From Pseudidiomarina gelatinasegens (lineage in GTDB: Bacteria; Pseudomonadota; Gammaproteobacteria; Enterobacterales; Alteromonadaceae), in assembly GCF_004025325.1 (NCBI RefSeq), contig NZ_RSFE01000003.1, positions 310,001 to 374,000 on the forward strand: a stretch of DNA of 64,000 bases. Direction: 5' to 3'. The notes under the pieces are model-generated. The model made no database searches, had not been told where the DNA came from, and saw only the letters and a list, made by a program, of their open reading frames with translations. Of the stretch, positions 55,644 through 64,000 are shown piece after piece; the first letter of the stretch is position 1; every line of letters starts with the position of its first letter. The position numbers were made by a program, and so were the translations under genes.

Positions 55644-55672
55644 TTGAACTTATGACGTATAAGCCTAATACT
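55644..55672 (+). promoter_or_regulatory. Candidate gabD promoter with dyad
   Basis: TTGAAC (55644-55649) and AATACT (55667-55672) have a 17-bp spacer. The dyad CTTAT(55649-55653)-N5-ATAAG(55659-55663) fills the spacer and could be an operator. Start expected near 55679, about 26 nt before ATG 55705. Confidence 0.5.
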
Positions 55673-55704
55673 CTGTTATACAATCAAATAAATTAGGAAT
55701 GCTT

Positions 55705-57162
55705 ATGCCAACCCACACTATGCGATCACTGATTCAAACGAACGCGTTTATTGATGGACATTGGATACCTACAGATGACCGCTTTCCCGTTACCAACCCG
55801 GCGAACGGCGATACCTTGGCTGACGTTGCGAATGGCGATGCGGCGTTAGCTGAGCGCGCGGTTGAGGCCGCTCATAAAGCACTTCCGTTATGGCGCGCGA
55901 AAACCGCTAAACAACGTGCTGATCTCCTTCGCCGTTGGTATCAAAGCATGATGGACAATAAACAAGCCCTTGGCGAACTGATGAGTGCCGAGCAAGGTAA
56001 ACCAATTGCAGAGGCTATTGGTGAAGTGGAGTACGGTGCGAGTTTTGTCGATTGGTTCGCGGGCGAAGCTGAGCGCAATTATGGCGACATATTGCCAGTA
56101 AGCTCAGCAGATAAGCGCAGCTGGATTATCAAGCAACCGGTTGGTGTTTGTGCGGCTATTACGCCGTGGAACTTTCCTAACGCAATGATTACCCGCAAAG
56201 TAGCGCCTGCGCTTGCCGCAGGTTGCACAATCGTGGTTAAGCCACCACAGCTAACGCCATTATCAGCTTTGGCTCTGGCTCAATTGGCAAGTGAGGTTGG
56301 TATTCCGGATGGGGTTATTAATTTCGTGCCCACCACCCACTCGCGCGAAGTGGGTGAAGTGTTTACACAGCACCCGCGGGTACGCAAGTTTACCTTTACT
56401 GGCTCTACCGCTGTCGGTAAAAAACTTATGGAACAATGCGCTGGCACGATGAAAAAAGTATCGTTGGAATTGGGCGGCAATGCCCCCTTTATAGTGTTTG
56501 ACGACGCTGATATAGATGTCGCTGTTAAAGAGCTTATTGCATGTAAATTCCGCAATGCCGGCCAAACCTGCATCAGTGCGAATCGTGTGCTGGTGCAAGA
56601 AAGTATTCACGATGCCTTTATTGAAAAGTTAGAAAGTGCATTAAATGGCATAAAAGTGGCGCCCGGTGACGCTGAAGATGTTGACTACGGTCCGTTGATA
56701 GATGCAGACGCCATTAGCAAGGTCACAGAATTAATTGAAGACGCAACGGCAGCAGGTGCACAAATTAAAACTGGCGGGCGGGTATTAAGTGAGTTGGGTG
56801 AGCTTTTTTATTCCCCCACGTTAGTCACAAAGGTGAAACACACCATGCGCATCGCTCAAGAAGAAATTTTTGGTCCTGTCATTGCCGTGCAAACCTTTAC
56901 CGATGAAGCGCAGGGTGTGCAGCTTGCGAATGATACACCGTTTGGTTTAGCTGGCTATTTTTGTGCGCAAGACTACGCGCGTATTCAACGCGTAAGCGAA
57001 CAACTTGAATGCGGTATGTTAGGTATCAATACCGGTTCTATCTCGCATGCTTACAATGCATTTGGCGGGGTCAAAGAGTCAGGCATTGGTCGCGAAGGTT
57101 CGCGCTATGGTTTAGCGGAATATCAAGAAACTAAAAACATCACATTAGGCGGTCTTGCATGA
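55705..57162 (+). CDS. gabD: Succinate-semialdehyde dehydrogenase GabD
   Basis: Oxidises succinate semialdehyde to succinate, the last step of GABA degradation. It has 485 residues from ATG 55705 (TAGGA six bases upstream; the ATG at 55699 overlaps that site). Catalytic Cys289 lies in FRNAGQTCISANR and the general base Glu in LELGGNAPFIVFDDAD. The cofactor segment reads VVKPPQLTPLSALAL, with Gln where NAD-preferring ALDHs have Glu; E. coli GabD also has Gln here, which suggests NADP use. No GABA aminotransferase gene is in the window. The next ALDH gene overlaps by ATGA. Confidence 0.92.
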   Translation: MPTHTMRSLIQTNAFIDGHWIPTDDRFPVTNPANGDTLADVANGDAALAERAVEAAHKALPLWRAKTAKQRADLLRRWYQSMMDNKQALGELMSAEQGKPIAEAIGEVEYGASFVDWFAGEAERNYGDILPVSSADKRSWIIKQPVGVCAAITPWNFPNAMITRKVAPALAAGCTIVVKPPQLTPLSALALAQLASEVGIPDGVINFVPTTHSREVGEVFTQHPRVRKFTFTGSTAVGKKLMEQCAGTMKKVSLELGGNAPFIVFDDADIDVAVKELIACKFRNAGQTCISANRVLVQESIHDAFIEKLESALNGIKVAPGDAEDVDYGPLIDADAISKVTELIEDATAAGAQIKTGGRVLSELGELFYSPTLVTKVKHTMRIAQEEIFGPVIAVQTFTDEAQGVQLANDTPFGLAGYFCAQDYARIQRVSEQLECGMLGINTGSISHAYNAFGGVKESGIGREGSRYGLAEYQETKNITLGGLA

Positions 57163-58532
57163 GCTCCTCAATAACAACGCAGTTACAGCGGTTACGCGCC
57201 AGCTATGATAGCGGATTAACGCGACCACTTGCATGGCGCTTACAACAACTGAAACAGTTAGAAAGTATGTTCGAAACACACGAACGCGAGCTGTTGCAGG
57301 CGCTGAATGCAGATTTAGGCAAGTCCAATGCCGAGGGCTGGCTCACTGAGTTGGGTTATTTGCGCAGCGACATTCGGCACACCGCGAAGCATTTAAAAAA
57401 ATGGATGCGCCCCACTCGCGTTTCACAACCACTTTTAGCTTGGCCGGGCCGTAGCCATTTATACCCGGAGCCGCTCGGTGTGGTGCTAATTATCGGAGCA
57501 TGGAATTATCCATTACAGTTATTGCTTAGCCCGCTGGTTGCAGCTCTTGCAGCCGGAAATTGCGCTATTGTGAAACCCTCCGAACTCGCCCCACGCACGG
57601 CAGACCTTATCGAGCGTTTGCTACCCGATTACCTGGCACCAGAAGCCGTGCACGTGGTAACTGGTGGCGCGGACGTAGCGACCGAACTACTAGCCCATAA
57701 ATTTGACCACATTATGTACACCGGCGGCGGACGGGTTGGTCGTATTGTGATGAAAGCAGCAGCTGAGTTTCTGACGCCAGTCACACTAGAACTTGGTGGG
57801 AAAAGTCCTGCCGTGGTACTCGCTGATGCGGATATTAAAGTTACCGCCCGCCGCTTAGCGTGGGGAAAGTGGCTTAACGCTGGGCAAACCTGCATTGCTC
57901 CTGATTATGTTTTGGTTGATGAAACCGTTCATGATGACTTAATCACTGAGTTAAAACGGGCGACGGAAGAGTTTTTTAGCAACGAGCCGGAACTGGCTGA
58001 TGACTATGGTCGTATTGTAAACAAGGCACACTTTGAACGCTTACGTGCCTACCTCAGTGATGGTCAAGTGGCTTTTGGTGGCGATTCCGATGCCCAAGAG
58101 CGGTACTTGCAGCCAACCGTATTAACCAATGTGTCGCCTTCAAGTAACGTTATGCAAGAGGAAATCTTCGGCCCTATTTTGCCCGTTGTTAAAATCAAGA
58201 ACCTCGCTGAAGCCATTGAGTTTATTCGTGAACGTGACAAACCCTTAGCCCTATATGGATTCAGCCGTTCACAGCGTCAACTGACGCACTTAACTGAGCA
58301 CACCCATGCGGGCAACCAGTGCAATAACGACACACTGATGTTTATGTTAAACCCCAAATTGCCTTTTGGCGGCGTTGGTGCAAGCGGTATGGGCCGTTAT
58401 CACGGTAAGTTTGGCTTTGATACCTTTAGCCACTTAAAATCAGTGATGACAAGACCCTTTAAAATCGATCCGAGTTTTCGGTATCCTCCTTACACGTCCT
58501 TTAAGCAAAAATTAATGCGCTGGTTTTCTTAG
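57159..58532 (+). CDS. Class-3-type aldehyde dehydrogenase
   Basis: 457-residue NAD(P)-dependent aldehyde dehydrogenase of the ALDH3 (fatty or aromatic aldehyde) type, lacking the ~30 N-terminal residues of ALDH1/2 enzymes. Marks are EPLGVVLIIGAWNYPLQL, AIVKPSELAPRTA, the base Glu211 in TLELGGKSPAVV, and nucleophile Cys245 in NAGQTCIAPDYVLV. The C-terminus ends in a basic, aromatic stretch (SFRYPPYTSFKQKLMRWF), as in membrane-associating ALDH3 relatives. Substrate unknown; long-chain or coniferyl-like aldehydes are likely. It starts within the gabD stop codon and is followed 13 bp later by cnoX. Confidence 0.88.
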   Translation: MSSSITTQLQRLRASYDSGLTRPLAWRLQQLKQLESMFETHERELLQALNADLGKSNAEGWLTELGYLRSDIRHTAKHLKKWMRPTRVSQPLLAWPGRSHLYPEPLGVVLIIGAWNYPLQLLLSPLVAALAAGNCAIVKPSELAPRTADLIERLLPDYLAPEAVHVVTGGADVATELLAHKFDHIMYTGGGRVGRIVMKAAAEFLTPVTLELGGKSPAVVLADADIKVTARRLAWGKWLNAGQTCIAPDYVLVDETVHDDLITELKRATEEFFSNEPELADDYGRIVNKAHFERLRAYLSDGQVAFGGDSDAQERYLQPTVLTNVSPSSNVMQEEIFGPILPVVKIKNLAEAIEFIRERDKPLALYGFSRSQRQLTHLTEHTHAGNQCNNDTLMFMLNPKLPFGGVGASGMGRYHGKFGFDTFSHLKSVMTRPFKIDPSFRYPPYTSFKQKLMRWFS

Positions 58533-58545
58533 ATAAGAGGTTTCT

Positions 58546-59397
58546 GTGACTCAAGCTGTGGTAATTGATATAAATTTAGAAAACGCTCAACGCGTTATTA
58601 TTGAAGGCTCGCAAGATAAGTTAGTCATTATCGACTTTTGGGCGGACTGGTGTGAATCCTGCAAGCAACTGATGCCGACATTGGAAAAGTTGGCAGCCGC
58701 ATTTCCCACTCAAGTGGTTCTGGCTAAAGTTAACTGTGATGAACAGCAGCAATTGGCGACTCAATTTAATATTCGTAGCCTACCAACGGTTATCTTCTTT
58801 AAAGACGGACAACCAGTTGACGGCTTCGCCGGTGTTGAGCGAGAGTCTACTATTCGTGCTCGTATCGAAAAATATTTACCCACGGTAGACGATGAACTCG
58901 TCACACAAGCATTAAAGTGTGTAGAAACTGGCGAGTACGAACAAGGTTATACCTTGGCCAAGCAGGCCGTCGATATTAATCCTGATAGCAGTCAAGCTCA
59001 GATAGTGCTTGCTGACGCGGCTTGCGAACTAGGTCGCTTGGAACAAGCCGAACAGTTACTCTCGTCAATTCGCATGGTTGACCAAGATCAATATTTTCAG
59101 CACGTGATGAGTAAGTTGAATGTAGCCAAGCAAGCTGCCGACTCACCAGAACTACGGCAGCTTGCAGAGCAGCTTACCAGCGCACCTGACAATCACGAAC
59201 TGCGACTGGAGTTAGCAGCCAAACTCTATGCTGCCCATCGCGCTGAAGAAGCACTGGAACATATTTTTGCTGTGTTGCGACAAGACCTGAACTTTGGTCA
59301 GGCCAAACAGCAGGCATTGGATATGTTAAATGCTTTACCAAAAGGTGACCCATTGGCAGCAAGCTACCGACGCAAGCTCTACAGCATGTTGTACTAG
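58546..59397 (+). CDS. cnoX: Thioredoxin-TPR co-chaperone CnoX (YbbN)
   Basis: 283-residue cytoplasmic protein. An N-terminal thioredoxin domain (about 1-110) carries an intact CESC redox motif (Cys36, Cys39) and cis-Pro loop SLPTVIFF; a TPR region follows and the end, SYRRKLYSMLY, matches the E. coli C-terminus that contacts GroEL. E. coli CnoX has lost the first cysteine, so this copy is more likely to be redox-active. Translation starts at GTG with AAGAGG five bases upstream. It follows two aldehyde dehydrogenases at 13 bp and probably shares their transcript. Confidence 0.92.
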   Translation: MTQAVVIDINLENAQRVIIEGSQDKLVIIDFWADWCESCKQLMPTLEKLAAAFPTQVVLAKVNCDEQQQLATQFNIRSLPTVIFFKDGQPVDGFAGVERESTIRARIEKYLPTVDDELVTQALKCVETGEYEQGYTLAKQAVDINPDSSQAQIVLADAACELGRLEQAEQLLSSIRMVDQDQYFQHVMSKLNVAKQAADSPELRQLAEQLTSAPDNHELRLELAAKLYAAHRAEEALEHIFAVLRQDLNFGQAKQQALDMLNALPKGDPLAASYRRKLYSMLY

Positions 59398-59526
59398 CTG
59401 GCCAGTTCAGCTGTTCAGGCGCAAATTTCCTGCTATTGGTCTGGTCTGCTTGCCGGAGCACCCTGCATGCGCTAGGATTGGCCAGTTTGCAATCCATTAT
59501 AATAACGATGAACAAGGGTTCTCTCT

Positions 59527-60945
59527 ATGAGCGCAGCGCGTGAGCATTTCAGCTCAAAAATCGGATTTATACTAGCCGCAGCAGGTTCAGCCGTAGGTAT
59601 CGGCAACTTGGTCGGCTTTCCTGTAGCCGCCACCAAAAACGGTGGGGGTGCTTTTCTACTTATTTATGCATTGTTTGTCGCTTTCATTTGCTTGCCGGTC
59701 ATGTTGGCAGAAATGGGTCTTGGACGCCGCTCACAGCATAGTCCTTACCGCGCCTATTCAGAGCTTGGCCAAGGTTTAAAGCGCTGGCGAATTGCTGGCC
59801 TACTCGCCACCATCACGCCGTTTATGATTGCGGTGTTTTACATGGTGATTACGGTATGGATATTCGGTTATTTGGTTCAATCATTGACGGGTAACCTCGA
59901 TGCGCTCGCGTCCGAGGGGTATTTTGGGAAGTTCGTTAATGATTATGACTTCATTTGGTATTTAGCAGCTGTAACTATCATCATTAACTTCATTTTGGTT
60001 GGTGGTGTTCGTAAGGGTATTGAGCGTGCATCAAAAATTCTGATGCCGACATTATTCCTGATGCTGATACTTTTAGTGGCGTTTGTGCTTACTCTCGATA
60101 ACGCATGGGCCGGTGTTCAATTTTACTTGGTGCCTGATTTTAGCCAAATTGATGGCTCCGTAATTAATGGCGCACTTGCCCAAGCCTTCTTCTCGCTTTC
60201 ATTGGGGATGGGTATCCTTATAACCTACGGCTCATATTTCCGCCGCAGTGATGACATTGTTACCTCCGGTAAGTTGGTTGCGCTAACAGATACAGCGGTA
60301 GCCTTTATTGCAGGCTTAATGACCTTACCGGCTATTTTCGCTATCTATCCAGAAACGAATCCAGAAACTTTGAGTGATTCATCGGTAAGCATGATTTTCT
60401 CATTCTTTCCGAACATCTTCTTAGCCCTGTCGGATTCAGTGGGTTATTTAGCCGCCAGCGTTGCAGCAACAGTGTTCTTCTTGTTGGCTTTCGTGGCCGC
60501 GATAACGTCGCTCGTTTCGATTATTGAGGTACCTACATCATCATTAATGGAGAAGCGTGATATTTCGCGTAAACGCGCATTGTTGATGATGGGTATTGCC
60601 ACAACGATTCTGACACTGGTTGCCGCTACTTCATTTGGCTTGGTACCGTGGTTCACCACATTTACCAGCTATGCCGGTGCCGATAAATCGGTGTTTGATG
60701 TTATTTACGATGTTTTTTATGACACAATTTTACCGTTGAACGGTTTATTGATCTGCTTATTCGTTCGTTTCCGTTGGAAGCGCGCTCAACTCACTGCTGA
60801 GTTAAGCGAAGGCAACCAAGCGTATGCGACGTCGTGGCTGGAAAAATACGTAAGCTTCTCAATCGGCACCTTTATTCCAGTTATCTTAGCGGTGATTTTC
60901 TTAAATACAGTACTGACTAAGTTCTTTGGGTACTCGTTCCTGTAA
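59527..60945 (+). CDS. Sodium-dependent transporter of the NSS/SNF family
   Basis: 472-residue membrane protein with 11 or 12 predicted spans, related to LeuT, TnaT and the bacterial YocR type. The N-terminal sodium/substrate segment AAAGSAVGIGNLVGFPVAATKNGGGAFLL (unwound TM1, GNLVGFP) and NLDAL plus late TM6-type SLSLGMGILITYGSYF are diagnostic. Family members import amino acids or amines with Na+, which suits a marine organism. Substrate not assignable. It has AAGGG before the ATG. Its apparent terminator lies inside the next gene, tmcA. Confidence 0.88.
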   Translation: MSAAREHFSSKIGFILAAAGSAVGIGNLVGFPVAATKNGGGAFLLIYALFVAFICLPVMLAEMGLGRRSQHSPYRAYSELGQGLKRWRIAGLLATITPFMIAVFYMVITVWIFGYLVQSLTGNLDALASEGYFGKFVNDYDFIWYLAAVTIIINFILVGGVRKGIERASKILMPTLFLMLILLVAFVLTLDNAWAGVQFYLVPDFSQIDGSVINGALAQAFFSLSLGMGILITYGSYFRRSDDIVTSGKLVALTDTAVAFIAGLMTLPAIFAIYPETNPETLSDSSVSMIFSFFPNIFLALSDSVGYLAASVAATVFFLLAFVAAITSLVSIIEVPTSSLMEKRDISRKRALLMMGIATTILTLVAATSFGLVPWFTTFTSYAGADKSVFDVIYDVFYDTILPLNGLLICLFVRFRWKRAQLTAELSEGNQAYATSWLEKYVSFSIGTFIPVILAVIFLNTVLTKFFGYSFL

Positions 60946-60948
60946 ATT

Positions 60949-62862
60949 ATGAGTCTTCAACGTATCGCCAAACATTTAAAGACTGCTCGGGTTCGAGCAG
61001 TCTTTTTATTTGACGGTCCGCCCGACTGGCTTACGTTCCATAAACAAGCCATTTTTAGGCAGCATGATGCTGTTTTGCACTTATCTGATAGCGACACCTC
61101 AGAAGTCGCAGTGCATCGATACCGCGATTATCTTGGCACCAATAACAACGCCGTTTTATTAGAGTTTAATCAGGTCATTCATGCCGATGCGCTTGCTGCG
61201 CTGGCCGGAACTGTCAACGGTGGCGGCATACTTTATGTCTTCTTACCTGCTACTGACTCCCCTTTCAAAAAACGATTGATACAAAGTGCTGAGCGCTTCG
61301 AACGTATCGAGCTCATTCGCCCCAATGCAGATCTGAAGCTACTTACTGAAAAGCTTTGTACTGAACAGCTACCTGAGGTCGACGAGCCGACGCTGCCAAA
61401 CGCTGATCAAAAACAAATCGTCGACTGCATGATCGATTTACCAGGAACCTGCCATATTCTGATGGCTGACCGCGGACGCGGAAAAAGTACAACACTAGGG
61501 TTGGCATGTCAGGCATGGATACGTAATTATCGCGGCCGTGAATTGGTCGTAACTGGCCCTCGTCCCTCAGCGGTATCAACTTTACTGGAACATGCCGCAC
61601 AATCAGTGCGTTTTGTTGCTTGGGATAAGCTGCTATCCGACTATCCTGCACAAAGCGTTCGTTTGATTATTGATGAGGCTGCTGCCATCCCTATGCATGT
61701 GTTACAGCAACTCGCGCAACGATTCACAGTATGGGCCATCGCAACCACCGTCGATGGCTATGAAGGCTGCGGCAGAGGCTTTGCGGTGCGCTTTTTAGAA
61801 TGGATTCAACAGCAGCGGGTCTGTAAGGTTCATGCACTTGAACGACCGATTCGTTGGTCTGAATTTGACACCTGTGAGCCATGGCTCAACCAGGCTCTGC
61901 TCATGCAAGTGCAGCACACGCAAATGACAACTGAGGCGCTTGCTTCAAAAGCTCCGCTAGAGTTTCAGGATACTCACGCTAGCGAATTGAGTGAAGCTGA
62001 CTTAACCGAAGTGATTATATTGCTGCTGGAAGCGCACTATCAGAGTAGCCCGAATGATTTACGTCTATTGCTCGACGATAATGAACAGCGATTAGTACTA
62101 GCCCGCCGTAACCGACTGCTTATAGGTGTTATTTGGTACGGCCACGAAGGGCCTCTTCCTGAAGCATTGCACACGCCTATTAAAGAAGGAAAGCGCCGTT
62201 TAAATGGCAATATTTTGCCGCAAGCTATCGCCTTTTATCTACAGCAACAAGACGTTCTGAACTGGCAATGGTGGCGCGTTACGCGAATAGCGGTACATGA
62301 CGATGTGCGGCGTCAAGGCGTTGGGCTGCAATTACTGGCCCATCTTACCAAGCTCGCTGAACGTGCTAACATCGATGCACTTGGCTCAAGCTTCGGTGCC
62401 AGCCCCGACGTCTTAGAATTCTGGACGCAAACGTCTTTCCAGGTAATTCGTATGGGGCGCAAACTAAACATGGCTAGTGGTTACCCCAATGCCATAGTAG
62501 CTAGCGGTCTATCCAGCCGTAGCCAAGAACTGGTTCGTGTTTTGCATGACTATTGCAATGCCGAGCTTGATTGGAAAGCGCATACGCCCGTGAATATCTC
62601 AACAGCCACACATCAAGTTGCCAGACAGGTACTCGGTGGGTTTGCACATGGCAACCTCCCTTTTACTGAAGCGCAGTTCGCATGGACAGTTTGCGACATG
62701 AAGCTGCCTATTAAAGCGACCGGACTCACGCTACCCGGGCAAATTCTTAATACCACCGATGACCTTGCTCGCCTGACGCAACGCTACGGGTACAGCAGCC
62801 AACAAACCATGCAAAATCAATTGCGCCAAATAGCCCGCGAATACCTCGAACTCACTCGGTAA
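60949..62862 (+). CDS. tmcA: tRNA(Met) cytidine acetyltransferase TmcA
   Basis: Makes N4-acetylcytidine at the wobble C34 of elongator tRNA-Met, using acetyl-CoA and ATP or GTP. Its 637 residues show the N-terminal domain, a RecD-like helicase module with Walker A ADRGRGKST (173-181) and Walker B LIIDEAAAIP, and a GNAT acetyltransferase domain (VTRIAVHDDVRRQGVGLQLLAHL region). E. coli TmcA is 671 residues. The ATG is 3 bp past the transporter stop. A terminator-like hairpin occupies codons 10-19. Confidence 0.94.
   Translation: MSLQRIAKHLKTARVRAVFLFDGPPDWLTFHKQAIFRQHDAVLHLSDSDTSEVAVHRYRDYLGTNNNAVLLEFNQVIHADALAALAGTVNGGGILYVFLPATDSPFKKRLIQSAERFERIELIRPNADLKLLTEKLCTEQLPEVDEPTLPNADQKQIVDCMIDLPGTCHILMADRGRGKSTTLGLACQAWIRNYRGRELVVTGPRPSAVSTLLEHAAQSVRFVAWDKLLSDYPAQSVRLIIDEAAAIPMHVLQQLAQRFTVWAIATTVDGYEGCGRGFAVRFLEWIQQQRVCKVHALERPIRWSEFDTCEPWLNQALLMQVQHTQMTTEALASKAPLEFQDTHASELSEADLTEVIILLLEAHYQSSPNDLRLLLDDNEQRLVLARRNRLLIGVIWYGHEGPLPEALHTPIKEGKRRLNGNILPQAIAFYLQQQDVLNWQWWRVTRIAVHDDVRRQGVGLQLLAHLTKLAERANIDALGSSFGASPDVLEFWTQTSFQVIRMGRKLNMASGYPNAIVASGLSSRSQELVRVLHDYCNAELDWKAHTPVNISTATHQVARQVLGGFAHGNLPFTEAQFAWTVCDMKLPIKATGLTLPGQILNTTDDLARLTQRYGYSSQQTMQNQLRQIAREYLELTR
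60978..61007 (+). terminator. Terminator-like hairpin inside the 5' end of tmcA
   Basis: Perfect 12-bp stem, AAAGACTGCTCG (60978-60989) with CGAGCAGTCTTT (60994-61005), a GGTT tetraloop and a T-run to 61007 followed by ATTTG. It lies 33 bp past the transporter stop codon, where its terminator would be expected, but within the tmcA coding sequence. Confidence 0.7.
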
Positions 62863-62956
62863 AGACTGTTAAAATAGTCATCTAAATATGCTGATTTAAT
62901 AAAATTATGCTATCTTTTAGCCTTTGTATTCACCCGCAACAAAAGGGTTATATTTC

Positions 62957-64000
62957 ATGTCTCGAGTATTAATTATTGGTGCTGGCGGAGTAGCCGGCGT
63001 AGTGGTAAAGAAGTGTGCAATGTTGCCAGAATACTTCTCTGAAATTCACCTTGCTAGCCGCACTGTATCCAAGTGCGAAAAGCTTCAAGAAGAAGTGGGT
63101 AAAGACCGTGTTGTCGGTGTGTATACCGTCGATGCTGACAATGCCAGCGAAGTGGCTGATTTAATTCGTAAAGTGCAGCCTAGCCTGGTGATTAATGTTG
63201 CTTTACCTTATCAAGATTTACCAATCATGGATGCTTGTCTCGAGACTGGCGTACATTATTTAGATACCGCCAATTATGAGCCAAAAGACGAAGCTAAGTT
63301 CGAATACTCTTGGCAGTGGGCTTATCAGGATAAGTTCAAAGAAAAAGGTATTATGGCGCTATTGGGAGCTGGTTTTGACCCGGGCGTGACCAATGTGTTC
63401 ACTGCGTATGCAGCCAAGCACTACTTCGATGAAGTACATTATTTAGACATCGTCGACTGTAACGGTGGTGATCATGGTCAAGCTTTTGCGACCAACTTTA
63501 ATCCAGAAATTAATATCCGCGAAATTACTCAACGTGGTAAGTACTGGGAAAATGGCGAGTGGCATGAAACTGATCCAATCAGCGTTCGTGAAGACTTGGA
63601 CTACCCAGGCGTTGGCGTTCGTGCATCGTATTTGCTATTCCATGAAGAATTAGAATCGCTTGTTAAGCATTTCCCGACCATTAAGCGTGCGCGCTTCTGG
63701 ATGACATTTGGCGAGCAATATTTGACCCACCTACGCGTTTTAGAAAACGTAGGCATGACGTCAATTCAACCTGTCGAATTCCAGGGTCAGAAAATCGTAC
63801 CGCTTGAATTCTTAAAGGCCGTGTTACCTAACCCTGGATCATTAGCGGAAGGTTATACTGGCATGACCTGCATTGGTACTTATGTAACGGGTATCAAAGA
63901 CGGTAAAGAGAAGACAATCTTCATTTACAACAACTGTGACCATGCAGTTTGTAATGCAGAAGTCGGTGCTCAGGCTGTTTCGTACACAACTGGTGTTCCT
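62957..64000 (+). CDS. Carboxynorspermidine dehydrogenase (partial, C-terminus beyond right edge)
   Basis: Saccharopine-dehydrogenase-fold enzyme of the CANSDH (LYS1-type) group, which condenses aspartate semialdehyde with a diamine to give carboxynorspermidine or carboxyspermidine. The frame from ATG 62957 (AAAAGGG upstream) runs 348 codons to the edge. Visible marks are the Rossmann loop VLIIGAGGVAGVVVKKC, INVALPYQDLPIMDACLE, HYLDTANYEP, LLGAGFDPGVTNVF and DCNGGDHG. The decarboxylase gene nspC is expected just past the edge. Saccharopine dehydrogenase is the alternative, but overall similarity favours the polyamine enzyme. Confidence 0.87.
   Translation, partial: MSRVLIIGAGGVAGVVVKKCAMLPEYFSEIHLASRTVSKCEKLQEEVGKDRVVGVYTVDADNASEVADLIRKVQPSLVINVALPYQDLPIMDACLETGVHYLDTANYEPKDEAKFEYSWQWAYQDKFKEKGIMALLGAGFDPGVTNVFTAYAAKHYFDEVHYLDIVDCNGGDHGQAFATNFNPEINIREITQRGKYWENGEWHETDPISVREDLDYPGVGVRASYLLFHEELESLVKHFPTIKRARFWMTFGEQYLTHLRVLENVGMTSIQPVEFQGQKIVPLEFLKAVLPNPGSLAEGYTGMTCIGTYVTGIKDGKEKTIFIYNNCDHAVCNAEVGAQAVSYTTGVP

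Noticed and set aside
1-64000. tRNA, rRNA, CRISPR arrays, IS elements or prophage
   Set aside because: I looked through intergenic gaps and gene order and saw no cloverleaf-like CCA-ended genes, spaced direct repeats, transposases or phage genes. Gaps are all under 300 bp and explained by promoters or terminators.

Overview
The window reads as a core-genome segment of a marine gammaproteobacterium. Gene content, gene order (pepA-holC-valS, tolC//nudF-yqiB-yqiA-parE-parC, ygiF-glnE, cca//uppP-folK-folB//plsY, pilTU//yggS-proC-yggT, rdgB-hemW, mutY-yggX, proBA) and near-E. coli protein sequences point to Alteromonadales. My best guess is Idiomarina/Pseudidiomarina, inferred without any database search. 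Coding density is very high. No gene-free stretch exceeds 300 bases, and I saw no rRNA, tRNA, IS element, prophage or CRISPR array.

Layout. 1-2000 (minus): lptG (cut by the left edge) and lptF, LPS export. 2124-6965 (plus): pepA-holC-valS. 7007-13705 (minus): a GntP-type permease, rraB, plsC, parC, parE. 13762-15389 (minus): yqiA, yqiB, nudF, divergent from tolC-lpxL (15646-17929, plus). 17926-22163 (minus): glnE and ygiF. 22392-25559 (plus): a PutA without DNA-binding domain. 25603-29619 (minus): an acyl-CoA dehydrogenase and gspB/gspA. 29724-30833 (plus): cca. 30836-32525 (minus): uppP-folK-folB. 32639-33232 (plus): plsY. 33239-36469 (minus): tsaD, pilU, pilT. 36504-42617 (plus): yggS-proC-yggT-DUF4426 gene and rdgB-hemW, interrupted by an inverted cvrA. 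42624-44542 (minus): trmB and an OmpA-family porin. 44682-48608 (plus): mutY, yggX, proB, proA. 48593-51364 (minus): a glycosyltransferase-like gene and a WaaA-KdkA fusion gene. 51488-53632 (plus): an iron-sulfur photolyase/cryptochrome and a Blc lipocalin. 53636-55441 (minus): deaD. 55705-64000 (plus): gabD, a class-3-type aldehyde dehydrogenase, cnoX, an NSS transporter, tmcA, and a carboxynorspermidine dehydrogenase cut by the right edge.

Themes. Envelope and LPS work dominates: lptFG, lpxL, waaA-kdkA, plsC, plsY, uppP, ompA and tolC. Proline metabolism is nearly complete, with proB, proA and proC for synthesis and putA for catabolism. Translation and tRNA maturation genes are frequent (valS, cca, tsaD, trmB, tmcA).

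Most of the window is ordinary. The points that merit a second look are: the in-frame WaaA-KdkA fusion, with a possible internal start; an ECF-sigma-like promoter in front of the photolyase-lipocalin pair; a strong intrinsic-terminator hairpin inside the first codons of tmcA; a Shine-Dalgarno-sequestering hairpin plus a 7-codon ORF ahead of proB; a structured deaD leader; and a conserved operon that lacks cpdA. I found no clearly novel multi-gene system such as a defence or mobile element.
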